Source: Bacteroidetes bacterium UBA3022
GTDB taxonomy: Bacteria; Bacteroidota; Bacteroidia; Chitinophagales; BACL12
DNA: 26,747 bases
Reading direction: 5' to 3'
NCBI GenBank assembly: GCA_002346225.1
Contig: DDYY01000042.1
Location: 1-26,747 of the forward strand
Positions 15,443 to 22,654 of this stretch are shown here, one piece after another. The notes under the pieces are model-generated. The model saw only the letters and a program-made list of their open reading frames with translations. It searched no databases and had not been told where the DNA came from. The translations under genes were made by a program, and so were the position numbers. Every line of letters starts with the position of its first letter. Position 1 is the stretch's first letter.

Positions 15443-16492
15443 TCAGATGATTAACATCGCGTCACCGTAAGAATAAAATCTGTATTTGTCTTTAATGGCT
15501 TTCTTATAAGCTTCCATGGTCAGGTCATAGCCGGCAAAAGCTGCTACCATAATGATCAGACTGGTCTTAGGCAGGTGAAAGTTGGTGATCATGGAATTGC
15601 AAATGCTGAATTCGTAAGGTGGATGGATGAACAAGTTGGTCCAGCCTTCTTCGGGTTTCAGCAGCTTGTTGGCGCTCACAGAAGTTTCTATGGTGCGCAC
15701 GGAGGTTGTTCCGATAGCGCAGATGCGCTTATGCGCTTCGATACCCTTGTTAACCGTATCAGCCGCTTTCTTGTCAATCCGAATGAATTCGGCATCCATT
15801 TTATGCTTCGATAAATCCTCCACTTCTATAGAACGGAAGGTACCCAGACCGACATGCAGCGTTACTTCTGCAAAGTTGACGCCCTTCAGCTCCAGGCGTT
15901 TCATCAGTTCCGGCGTAAAATGCAGACCTGCTGTTGGCGCAGCTACAGCACCTTCGTTTTTGGCGTAGATGGTCTGATAGCGCTCTTTGTCCTCGTCAGT
16001 TGGTTTGCGTTTGATATACTTAGGAAGCGGTGTTTCGCCGAGAATATCCAGCATTCTGCGCAATTCTTCTGATGTACCATCGTGGATGAAGCGAATGGTA
16101 CGGCCGCGGCTGGTGGTATTGTCAACCACTTCAGCTACCAGCATATCATCTTCCCCAAAATAAAGCTTATTGCCCACACGGATTTTTCTGGCTGGATCGA
16201 CCAATACATCCCACAGGTGCATGTCGCTGTTCAATTCGCGCAGCATGAATACCTCGATACGGGCACCTGTCTTTTCTTTTCTACCGTAGAGACGGGCATT
16301 GAAAACCTTGGTATTGTTCAGGACCATTACATCCCCGTCATCGAAGTAATCCAGTATGTCTTTGAATTTCTTATTTTCCAGCTTCCCGGTATCTCGATGC
16401 ACTACCATCAGTTTACTTTCGTCGCGTTCTTTGGAGGGTGATTGCGCAATTAAACTTTCCGGTAAATCAAAGCTGAATTTAGATAACTTCAT
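15443..16492 (-). CDS. queA: S-adenosylmethionine:tRNA ribosyltransferase-isomerase
   Basis: QueA transfers and isomerises the ribosyl moiety of SAM onto 7-aminomethyl-7-deazaguanine in tRNA to form epoxyqueuosine. The protein has 349 residues, the usual length. Family patterns include the N-terminal FDLPESLIAQ, VLNNTKVFNARLYGRK, GETPLPKYIKR, YQTIYAKNEGAVAAPTAGLHFTPEL, HVGLGTFRSIEVED and, near the end, NFHLPKTSLIIMVAAFAG. No other queuosine genes are in the window. A TAATTTTG -7 element lies 26 bases upstream of the ATG at 16,492. The gene is divergent from a MacB-type permease and convergent with the DUF2795 gene. Confidence 0.97.
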   Translation of the reverse strand: MKLSKFSFDLPESLIAQSPSKERDESKLMVVHRDTGKLENKKFKDILDYFDDGDVMVLNNTKVFNARLYGRKEKTGARIEVFMLRELNSDMHLWDVLVDPARKIRVGNKLYFGEDDMLVAEVVDNTTSRGRTIRFIHDGTSEELRRMLDILGETPLPKYIKRKPTDEDKERYQTIYAKNEGAVAAPTAGLHFTPELMKRLELKGVNFAEVTLHVGLGTFRSIEVEDLSKHKMDAEFIRIDKKAADTVNKGIEAHKRICAIGTTSVRTIETSVSANKLLKPEEGWTNLFIHPPYEFSICNSMITNFHLPKTSLIIMVAAFAGYDLTMEAYKKAIKDKYRFYSYGDAMLII

Positions 16493-16518
16493 GTATGCTG
16501 TTTTTAATAGTAAGCCTG

Positions 16519-16526
16519 CAAAATTA
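16519..16526 (-). promoter_or_regulatory. -7 element TAATTTTG for queA
   Basis: A TAnnTTTG match on the minus strand, 26 bases before the queA ATG. Confidence 0.55.
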
Positions 16527-16561
16527 ACAATATGAAAACTAATTCATCCTGCTTACCTCCG

Positions 16562-16569
16562 TATATTTG
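16562..16569 (+). promoter_or_regulatory. -7 element TATATTTG for the MacB-type permease gene
   Basis: A TAnnTTTG match 8 bases before the TTG start at 16,578. It supports that start, because any upstream start would lie in or before the promoter. Confidence 0.5.
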
Positions 16570-16577
16570 AAACTGAT

Positions 16578-17834
16578 TTGCTGATATTCTTTAGAATCAT
16601 ACAAGAAACCTTCGCGATTGTTGCCGCAGAGCTGCGGACGAACAGGCTGCGCACCTTCCTGTCGCTGCTGGGAGTAACCATTGGCATACTCTGTATCATC
16701 TCTGTTTTATCGGCTGTCGACTCACTTCGCCAGAACATCAATAAGGGCGTGGAGAAGCTGGGAACCGACATGATGTACGTACAGCGCTGGCCCTGGTCGT
16801 TCGGAGGGGAGGAATACGCCTGGTGGGAGTACCTGAAAAGGCCGGTAATGACTTACGATGAATACCGTCTGCTGCATGAAAAGCTCGACCTGGCTGAAGG
16901 TGTTGCTATTGAAAACTGGTTCAACAGCCGGGAAGTGAAATTCCGCGACCGCTCCGTGCGCAATGTTACAGTGAGCTCCGTGAGCGAAGACTACGATAAG
17001 GTATATGCCATGAATTACGAGGAGGGCAGGTATTTTTCTCCTGTGGAGTCTGCCAGCGGTGCCGCAGTTGCCTTGATTGGTTACGAAGTAGCACAGAAGC
17101 TATTCCCTTCAGGCGTTACTGCTGTCGGGAAACACATCTGGGTTCTGGGTCAGAAAGTCAAGGTGGTAGGTGTGATTGAGAAGGAGGGCGAGAGTTTAAT
17201 GGACATCTCCCAAGACAACAATATCCTCATACCCTACAATTATGCCCGGCGCACCATTGATATGAATGGTCCGGGTATAGACCCCGCTGTCGAAATCAAG
17301 CCGCTCCCCGGTGTAACAGCAACGGAAATCAAAGACCAGATCATTCCCATTTTGCGCAATAGCCGGAAACTGGATCCAAGAGAGCCCAACGACTTCGCCA
17401 TCAACGAAGTGACCATGGCCTCTGAAGCATTTGATCAACTGTTTGGCGTGGTGAATATGGTCGGATTCTTTATCGGGTTCTTTAGTTGCCTGGTCGGGGG
17501 ATTTGGCATTGCCAATATCATGTTCGTTTCTGTCAAGGAACGCACCAATATCATCGGGATAAAAAAATCGCTCGGTGCCAAGAACTATGTTATTTTGCTG
17601 GAATTTCTAACCGAGGCAGTGCTGCTGGCACTTATCGGCTGCGCAGTCGGCTTGCTGCTGGTTTTCGTGCTTACTCAGATTGCCAATAGGTATATCAATT
17701 TTGAGTTTGTGCTTTCTGCAGATAATATTCTTTTCGGCATTTTGCTTTCTTCTATTCTGGGAATCATTGCGGGAATAGTGCCGGCCATTTCTGCATCGCG
17801 GATGGATCCTGTGGAGGCGATACGCTCCAAATAA
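16578..17834 (+). CDS. ABC transporter permease, MacB/FtsX type, TTG start
   Basis: A 418-residue permease with the MacB layout. The first membrane helix follows the conserved NRLRTFLSLLGVTIGILCIISVLSAVDS (about residues 20-47). A large periplasmic MacB-PCD-like domain (about 50-285) follows, then an FtsX domain with three helices near the C-terminus (about 292-315, 338-370 and 380-405), ending PAISASRMDPVEAIRSK, a typical family ending. The start appears to be TTG at 16,578, since no ATG exists near and a -7 element lies just upstream. These permeases work with LolD/MacB-like ATPases in extrusion or mechanotransmission; the ATPase at 13,720 is a possible partner. It converges with dnaG, five bases apart. 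Confidence 0.92.
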   Translation: MLIFFRIIQETFAIVAAELRTNRLRTFLSLLGVTIGILCIISVLSAVDSLRQNINKGVEKLGTDMMYVQRWPWSFGGEEYAWWEYLKRPVMTYDEYRLLHEKLDLAEGVAIENWFNSREVKFRDRSVRNVTVSSVSEDYDKVYAMNYEEGRYFSPVESASGAAVALIGYEVAQKLFPSGVTAVGKHIWVLGQKVKVVGVIEKEGESLMDISQDNNILIPYNYARRTIDMNGPGIDPAVEIKPLPGVTATEIKDQIIPILRNSRKLDPREPNDFAINEVTMASEAFDQLFGVVNMVGFFIGFFSCLVGGFGIANIMFVSVKERTNIIGIKKSLGAKNYVILLEFLTEAVLLALIGCAVGLLLVFVLTQIANRYINFEFVLSADNILFGILLSSILGIIAGIVPAISASRMDPVEAIRSK

Positions 17835-17839
17835 AGAGG

Positions 17840-19774
17840 TTACTTCCTGGCTCTGTGATAGGGTAGTACCTCTACTCCTGTAAGGAGACTTAATTGCCCG
17901 ATAAACTCCTGCAATTTGCGAATATCTTCCATCACCATCTTTATCTCTTCATCATTATCGCCTTCCCGGTATAAGGTGGCCCCGTATTGCTCCAGCTCCA
18001 GCTTGCGCTTAATGACTTTCTTCAGCTTGAGGATGGAAATGGCCTTGATGATGTCCTTGTGAATTAATATGGATTTATCCTTAATATGTACCTCGTGCAT
18101 CTTACTCCAGTTGTCGGAGAGTTCATAGGGAGAGGTGAGTATGTTGGTACACAGCTGGCGGATAGCATCGTCAGGGTGGTTGATGAAGTGTCCCTGAGAA
18201 AGGAACTCGTTCTCCGCATAATACTTCTTGTATTCTTCAATGATGCGGTTGTACAGTGGGTGGTCAATCTCTACGTCCTGAAGGTTATCGAGCACAGCTT
18301 TAATGGCATTGTCTCCTTCCAGCTCGAAGTTGCTGTTTTCGAGCAGGAGTCGGACAATATCCTTTTCCTGTAATTCATCGAGGTGAAAGACTACATGCTG
18401 TTCGCGCTGGGTGAGTAATACAGGAGCTTCCACTACTGTTTCCGCTGCTGCACGGTCGGCCTTATTGAGTTTGTCGGTATTCCGCTTGCGAATGACTTTA
18501 TTGACTTCCTGAATGAGTATCTGCTCTTCGATACCCATGGTCACTGCCGCCTGGCGGATGTATAAACTGCGTGTGATGGGATCCGGAATAAGTGATATGG
18601 ATTGTCCCATTTCGCGTATAATTCCGGCCAGTCTTACCGGGTCATCCTGAGCTTCTTCCAGAAAGAGGGAGGTGCGCAGGTGGATGAGGTCTTTCTTTTC
18701 CGCTGCTACTTTTTCCAGGAATGCTGCACTGCCAATTTCCTGCACCCAGGTATCCGGGTCCTGTCCTGCCGGCAGTAGCATCACCTTGACGTTCAATCCT
18801 TCTTCCAGCGATATGTCGAGCCCCCGAAGTGCAGCCTTGATACCGGCCGGATCGCCGTCATAAAGAATGGTGAGATTGTTCGTATACCTTTTTATCAGTT
18901 TTACCTGGTCTGTGGTCAATGATGTACCGGAGGAGGCTACTACATGTTCTATACCTGCCTGATGCAGCGATATGACATCCATATAGCCCTCCACCAGAAA
19001 ACACTCGTCGTTCTTAGCCACCGCCTGTCTGGCCTGGTACATGCCGTAGAGCACCTTGCTCTTGTTGTAGATGTCGCTCTCGGGAGAATTGACGTACTTC
19101 GGTACCTTTTTGTCGGCACTGAGGGTTCTGCCTCCAAAGCCCAGCACCTTTCCGCTGATACTGTGAATCGGAAATATCACCCGCCCCCGGAAAAAATCAC
19201 TCTTGTAGGTATTGGTGAGTCCGAGTTGCTGCATGAGCTCCAGCTTGTAACCTGCAGCCAGCGCCTCGGTGGTGTAAGTATCACCTGCGGACGGACAGTA
19301 CCCCAGCTTGAATTTTTCTATGACTTCTTTGAGCAAGCCGCGTTCTTTAAAGTAACTCCAACCCACCTGGGTACCTTCGCCTTCTTTCAGTAAAAACTCG
19401 TGGAAGTAATGCTGCGCATGGGTATTGATTATGAAGAGGCTTTCCCTGACAGTGTCCTGCTCAATATCTTCTTCGGTGCGTTTGGTTTCTTCTACCTCAA
19501 TGTTGTACCGTTTGGCAAGAAACAACAATGCTTCGCGGTAGGTGAGGTGCTCGTGCTCCATAACAAAGCCCACCACATTTCCCGCGCGACCACAGCCAAA
19601 ACATTTGTAGATGCCCTTGCTGGGCGATACGTTGAAGGAAGGCGTTTTTTCGTTGTGAAAGGGGCAGAGTCCCAGATAATTGGAGCCTCTTTTCTTAATG
19701 GTCACAAAGTCGCTGACTACCTCTTCCACACGGGCGGCATCCATAATGCGGTCTATAGTGTCTTTTGCGATCAT
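17840..19774 (-). CDS. dnaG: DNA primase
   Basis: DnaG makes the RNA primers for replication. The protein has 644 residues. The N-terminal CHC2 zinc finger is complete (Cys 37, His 40, Cys 58, Cys 61), with FNVSPSKGIYKCFGCGRAGN. The catalytic TOPRIM domain shows LVEGYMDVISLHQAG, then ASSGTSLT and ILYDGDPAGIKAALRG. The C-terminal helicase-interaction part is less conserved but contains a DnaB-binding-like helical region (about 440-640). The ATG at 19,774 is preferred over an in-frame TTG three codons upstream, which lies in the -7 element. A TATTTTTG element is just 6 bases before the start. It is divergent from a small lipoprotein gene whose promoter has the same layout. Confidence 0.97.
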   Translation of the reverse strand: MIAKDTIDRIMDAARVEEVVSDFVTIKKRGSNYLGLCPFHNEKTPSFNVSPSKGIYKCFGCGRAGNVVGFVMEHEHLTYREALLFLAKRYNIEVEETKRTEEDIEQDTVRESLFIINTHAQHYFHEFLLKEGEGTQVGWSYFKERGLLKEVIEKFKLGYCPSAGDTYTTEALAAGYKLELMQQLGLTNTYKSDFFRGRVIFPIHSISGKVLGFGGRTLSADKKVPKYVNSPESDIYNKSKVLYGMYQARQAVAKNDECFLVEGYMDVISLHQAGIEHVVASSGTSLTTDQVKLIKRYTNNLTILYDGDPAGIKAALRGLDISLEEGLNVKVMLLPAGQDPDTWVQEIGSAAFLEKVAAEKKDLIHLRTSLFLEEAQDDPVRLAGIIREMGQSISLIPDPITRSLYIRQAAVTMGIEEQILIQEVNKVIRKRNTDKLNKADRAAAETVVEAPVLLTQREQHVVFHLDELQEKDIVRLLLENSNFELEGDNAIKAVLDNLQDVEIDHPLYNRIIEEYKKYYAENEFLSQGHFINHPDDAIRQLCTNILTSPYELSDNWSKMHEVHIKDKSILIHKDIIKAISILKLKKVIKRKLELEQYGATLYREGDNDEEIKMVMEDIRKLQEFIGQLSLLTGVEVLPYHRARK

Positions 19775-19780
19775 GTGCGT

Positions 19781-19788
19781 CAAAAATA
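19781..19788 (-). promoter_or_regulatory. -7 element TATTTTTG for dnaG, 6 bases from the start codon
   Basis: A TAnnTTTG match on the minus strand in the 72-base divergent interval between dnaG and the lipoprotein gene. It implies a very short leader for dnaG. Confidence 0.55.
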
Positions 19789-19832
19789 CGCAGGTTGTGC
19801 GAGCCGCGTTATATAGCGGAAACCTAAAATTT

Positions 19833-19840
19833 TATCTTTG
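19833..19840 (+). promoter_or_regulatory. -7 element TATCTTTG for the lipoprotein gene, 6 bases from the start codon
   Basis: A perfect TAnnTTTG followed by CACCCA and then ATG at 19,847. It excludes an in-frame upstream TTG, which lies inside the element. Confidence 0.6.
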
Positions 19841-19846
19841 CACCCA

Positions 19847-20422
19847 ATGATACGTTTTTTCCTGATGGTTTTGGTCCTGGCGGCCACCCTTGCTTCCTGC
19901 TCCAGACATCAGGCGGTGTACTATAATGGTGCGCTGCACGATGGTCAGACAACCGCAATGCTGATGGAACTACCCACCAAGCCGCTGGAAATGACGAGTC
20001 AGCTACCGTTGCTCCCTGACGCAAAGCCAGCTCCCCGCAGCGGCTACCGAAAATACCCTTCTGCTACAACAGACGAGCTGATGTACACCGGAATTGTCTT
20101 TCAGCCGGATACCGCTGTTGCTGATTCAGATACGCTGACCATCGAACCTAAACTGCAGCCACTGGTAGTGGCAGGCGCTGGTATTACTGCCGGTGCTGTC
20201 GTGTCAGGAGTCCTGCTTTTGCTTTCCGCCGCCGGCATGTTGTACATCCCAATAGCGTTGCTGTTGCTGGGCGTGGGATTGACCACTTTAGGCTACAAGA
20301 AGATTAAGCTGGATCCGGAAGTATGGAAAGGAGAGAAGCTGGCACTGCTGGTCTACTACAGTCTGGTACCTATCGGATTGTTCCTGATGCTGTATCCGGT
20401 TTGGGTCCTTTTCAATATTTAG
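19847..20422 (+). CDS. membrane lipoprotein of unknown function
   Basis: A 191-residue protein I do not recognise. It begins with a lipoprotein signal peptide ending in the lipobox LASC (Cys at about residue 18). A polar, Thr/Pro-rich stretch of about 95 residues follows, then two or three hydrophobic helices (about 110-135 VVAGAGITAGAVVSGVLLLLSAAGML, 137-150 and 168-190). A lipidated N-terminus joined to C-terminal membrane helices is an unusual combination and suggests retention in the inner membrane. It stands alone, divergent from dnaG and converging on the TonB-domain gene with 8 bases between the stops. Confidence 0.75.
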   Translation: MIRFFLMVLVLAATLASCSRHQAVYYNGALHDGQTTAMLMELPTKPLEMTSQLPLLPDAKPAPRSGYRKYPSATTDELMYTGIVFQPDTAVADSDTLTIEPKLQPLVVAGAGITAGAVVSGVLLLLSAAGMLYIPIALLLLGVGLTTLGYKKIKLDPEVWKGEKLALLVYYSLVPIGLFLMLYPVWVLFNI

Positions 20423-20430
20423 ACGTTCCG

Positions 20431-21000
20431 TTACAAGTTAAAAAACAACCAGGCGAAGGTGCCCACTACAATGGCACCCAGGGCAAATTTCAGCCAAAAG
20501 TCTTTTCCCGAACTTTTATACAACCACTCGCCCCAGCCTAAGATCTGTATTTGGTTGTCGATTATGATGTAACGCAAGGGCAGATATACCTGCACATCGG
20601 TGTAGTTGCTGTCGATGATGGCTGGTGCCCACAGCGGCATCCTGTCCAGTGCCTTGGCGAAGGGTCGGTCCATGAGTAAGTTGTTGGAGTATTCAATACG
20701 TCGGTTGGAGATTTGTCCGTAGCGATCGAGATCGAAGGCCAGCACCACAAATTGCTCGTAGTAGGCATTGTTGTCTTCCCTGATACTTACTTCCTGACCG
20801 CTGCGCGCAGGCATGGGTGCGAAGACATTGTTCTCAAAAAAACCGAATAACTGAGGTACATCGCCGGGAAATACAGGCGTTTGCTGAAATTCTGTGAGCA
20901 GGTCACCCGGACTACCGTCTCCTGTATAAGTTGTAAACACCTGCGACCCTGCGAAAAAAGGCATACAGACTATCATCAAGGCATTTATCAACTTTTTCAT
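20431..21000 (-). CDS. TonB C-terminal-like domain protein with signal peptide and C-terminal anchor
   Basis: A 189-residue protein. It has a signal peptide (MKKLINALMIVCMPFFAGSQ). A domain at about residues 43-143 follows the TonB C-terminal pattern: FPGDVPQLFGFFENNVFAP, then FVVLAFDLDRYGQISNRRI, LLMDRPFAKALDRMPLWAPAI, and VQVYLPLRYII. It ends with a hydrophobic helix (about 168-188, FWLKFALGAIVVGTFAWLFF). Classical TonB has an N-terminal anchor and a free C-terminal domain; here the order is reversed. The match is from pattern recognition and is moderately sure. The gene is divergent from the cobalamin riboswitch operon, separated only by the promoter region. A function in energising B12 import is inference. 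Confidence 0.7.
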   Translation of the reverse strand: MKKLINALMIVCMPFFAGSQVFTTYTGDGSPGDLLTEFQQTPVFPGDVPQLFGFFENNVFAPMPARSGQEVSIREDNNAYYEQFVVLAFDLDRYGQISNRRIEYSNNLLMDRPFAKALDRMPLWAPAIIDSNYTDVQVYLPLRYIIIDNQIQILGWGEWLYKSSGKDFWLKFALGAIVVGTFAWLFFNL

Positions 21001-21009
21001 GCTACTAAG

Positions 21010-21017
21010 CTAAGGTA
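21010..21017 (-). promoter_or_regulatory. weak -7-like element TACCTTAG for the TonB-domain gene
   Basis: It matches TAnnTTTG at all but one position and lies 9 bases before the ATG at 21,000. Confidence 0.3.
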
Positions 21018-21057
21018 CTTTGTGCAAAAAGGACGCTGCAAGCTGCCACATCTTATT

Positions 21058-21065
21058 TACATTTG
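21058..21065 (+). promoter_or_regulatory. -7 element TACATTTG for the cobalamin riboswitch operon
   Basis: A perfect TAnnTTTG match just before the riboswitch. Transcription would start near 21,070 and give a leader of about 300 bases before the first gene. No good -33 TTG lies at the usual distance. Confidence 0.55.
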
Positions 21066-21073
21066 AATCGTTA

Positions 21074-21262
21074 TTGTGGTTGATATGCCGTTGTCAATTG
21101 GTATATCCTAAGAGGGAATCCGGTGTGAGTCCGGGACAGTCCCCACTGCTGTAATCCTTTCTCTTCGGAGAAGTTTGTTGCCATCTCCAGCCACTGGAAC
21201 GCTCTATTTCAGACGTTACGGGAAGGCGGTAACAAGAGGAAAGTCAGAAGACCTGCCCTGAT
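21074..21262 (+). ncRNA. cobalamin riboswitch
   Basis: The conserved parts of the cobalamin aptamer appear in order. AAGAGGGAA is at 21,110-21,118. CGGTGTGAGTCCGGGAC follows at 21,121 and CCCCACTGCTGTAA at 21,141-21,154. The B12 box AGTCAGAAGACCTGCC is at 21,242-21,257, agreeing with the consensus AGYCMGRAGACCTGCC. The aptamer binds adenosyl- or other cobalamins and normally turns off B12 uptake genes. About 110 bases separate it from the first start codon. That stretch has a run of seven T at 21,317-21,323 but only weak inverted repeats, so I cannot say whether control is by termination or by translation. The outer ends of the P1 stem are approximate. Confidence 0.96.
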
Positions 21263-21370
21263 AACATGTTCGAAACTTTTGGGGTAAAAGTGTAGGAACA
21301 AAGAAGCAACCACTTGTTTTTTTGCGTCCCTCTTTTCTCTCCTGTATTTGTTCATCTTAAACAAAACAAC

Positions 21371-22654
21371 ATGAGAAAAATTGTACTGTTTTTTGTCTTC
21401 GCCGCTTTCGGCATTGCTGCTTTCACTCAAAATTATGTGCACCGTGTGCTCGTATTGAATGAAGGCTATTTCGATTTCATGACAGGAGAAGTAGTGACTC
21501 CTCCCTCCATCGGCGCTTATGATCCGGCAACCGGCGAGTATGCCTTGCTGAACGAACTGGAGGAGGCGCGTTTCATTTCCGGCATTGCCATGGATGAGAG
21601 TCATTACTACGTCTCTGCCGACGGACACCTGCTGAAATACGACCGGTACACCGATGAATTGGTAACCAGTACTTCGCTTACAGGCATTCGCAAACTGGCG
21701 GTATGGAACGAGCAACTGATAGTCACCAGGGGCGAATTCGGCATAGAGCTGGAAGATTACATTCGCGTACTCGATAAAAATTCACTCGCTACTATCTATA
21801 CCATTCCGTCGGCTACAATGCCATATACTACAGAGGGAATTGTAGTATACGATAACAATGCATATATAGCTGTCAACAACGGATTTGTATTTGGCGGTGA
21901 AGTGGGTATGCTAGCTGTATTGGATCTTGCTGCTGCAGCCATTACTGCAACTATCGATCTGGGTCCCAATGGTATCAATCCCGATAACATAATGCTGGAC
22001 GGAGATGTGATTTACACGCTTAATAACAAAGACTATTCGGGAAGCTCTGTATCATCTTACCGCGTCAGCAGTGGTGATCTTTCTACGAACGACCTTATTA
22101 ATGTCACTTCAGGCTGTGGTACCAGTGCACTCTACAACAGTGAAGTCTTTTATCAGGATTTCGCTTCTACTGCCATTACCCGCTACGACCCGGAAACAAA
22201 TGAGATACTGGAAGAACTGGAACTGGGTAATAATCTTTATGGCCTTACATTCGATGCCATCAACGAGCGTTTTTATGCCGGGGTTACCGACTTTTTCAGT
22301 TCGGGAACGCTTTATGCATTTGACCTGGATGGAAATGTACTCGATGCGGTTGAGGTGAGTGTTTCTCCGGGTACGATAGCCCTGGACGTGCGCACCGCTA
22401 CCGGCATTGAAGATGTAGCAGCGGTTACAGCTATCCAAATTTTCCCCAACCCCGCTGCAGAGCGCATCGTAATCAGCAGTGCAGAAGGCCGCGTAAGGAT
22501 ATTCAATGCAGCCGGTAACCTCGTTGCGGAGCAACTCTCCAATGAAGGCAATAATTTAGAAATGGATATCAGCGATTTCTCTGCAGGCTTGTACCTTGTG
22601 CAGGTTACCCGCCTGGATGGAAGCGTCAGTACCGCTAATTTTATTCGTCAATAA
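21371..22654 (+). CDS. T9SS-exported beta-propeller, candidate surface corrinoid-binding protein (BtuG-like)
   Basis: A 427-residue secreted protein. It has a signal peptide (RKIVLFFVFAAFGIAAFTQ). A domain of about 330 residues of repeated blades has a YncE/DUF5074-like pattern (for example YDPATGEYALLNEL, RVLDKNSLATIYTIPS, GIVVYDNNAYIAVNN, YDPETNEILEELELGNN). The type A T9SS sorting domain starts at about residue 353 (IQIFPNPAAERIVI) and ends FSAGLYLVQVTRLDGSVSTANFIRQ. The riboswitch in front and btuFCD behind argue for corrinoid capture at the cell surface. Bacteroides BtuG is a beta-propeller that binds B12 and sits on BtuB, but it is a lipoprotein; here the anchor would be T9SS. The stop overlaps the next start by one base. 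Function is inference; the fold and sorting domain are well supported. Confidence 0.82.
   Translation: MRKIVLFFVFAAFGIAAFTQNYVHRVLVLNEGYFDFMTGEVVTPPSIGAYDPATGEYALLNELEEARFISGIAMDESHYYVSADGHLLKYDRYTDELVTSTSLTGIRKLAVWNEQLIVTRGEFGIELEDYIRVLDKNSLATIYTIPSATMPYTTEGIVVYDNNAYIAVNNGFVFGGEVGMLAVLDLAAAAITATIDLGPNGINPDNIMLDGDVIYTLNNKDYSGSSVSSYRVSSGDLSTNDLINVTSGCGTSALYNSEVFYQDFASTAITRYDPETNEILEELELGNNLYGLTFDAINERFYAGVTDFFSSGTLYAFDLDGNVLDAVEVSVSPGTIALDVRTATGIEDVAAVTAIQIFPNPAAERIVISSAEGRVRIFNAAGNLVAEQLSNEGNNLEMDISDFSAGLYLVQVTRLDGSVSTANFIRQ

Noticed and set aside
21265..21275. GTTCGAA resembling a tRNA T-loop
   Set aside because: No acceptor stem, anticodon arm or D-loop surrounds it; it lies just after the riboswitch.
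21286..21323. Possible intrinsic terminator in the riboswitch expression platform (AAGTG/CACTT before a run of seven T)
   Set aside because: The stem is only five base pairs with an 18-base loop, too weak to call; it was left as a note in the riboswitch entry.
21209..21715. Minus-strand frame over the riboswitch and the start of the propeller gene
   Set aside because: It overlaps the conserved B12 box and a well supported gene, and shows no protein features.
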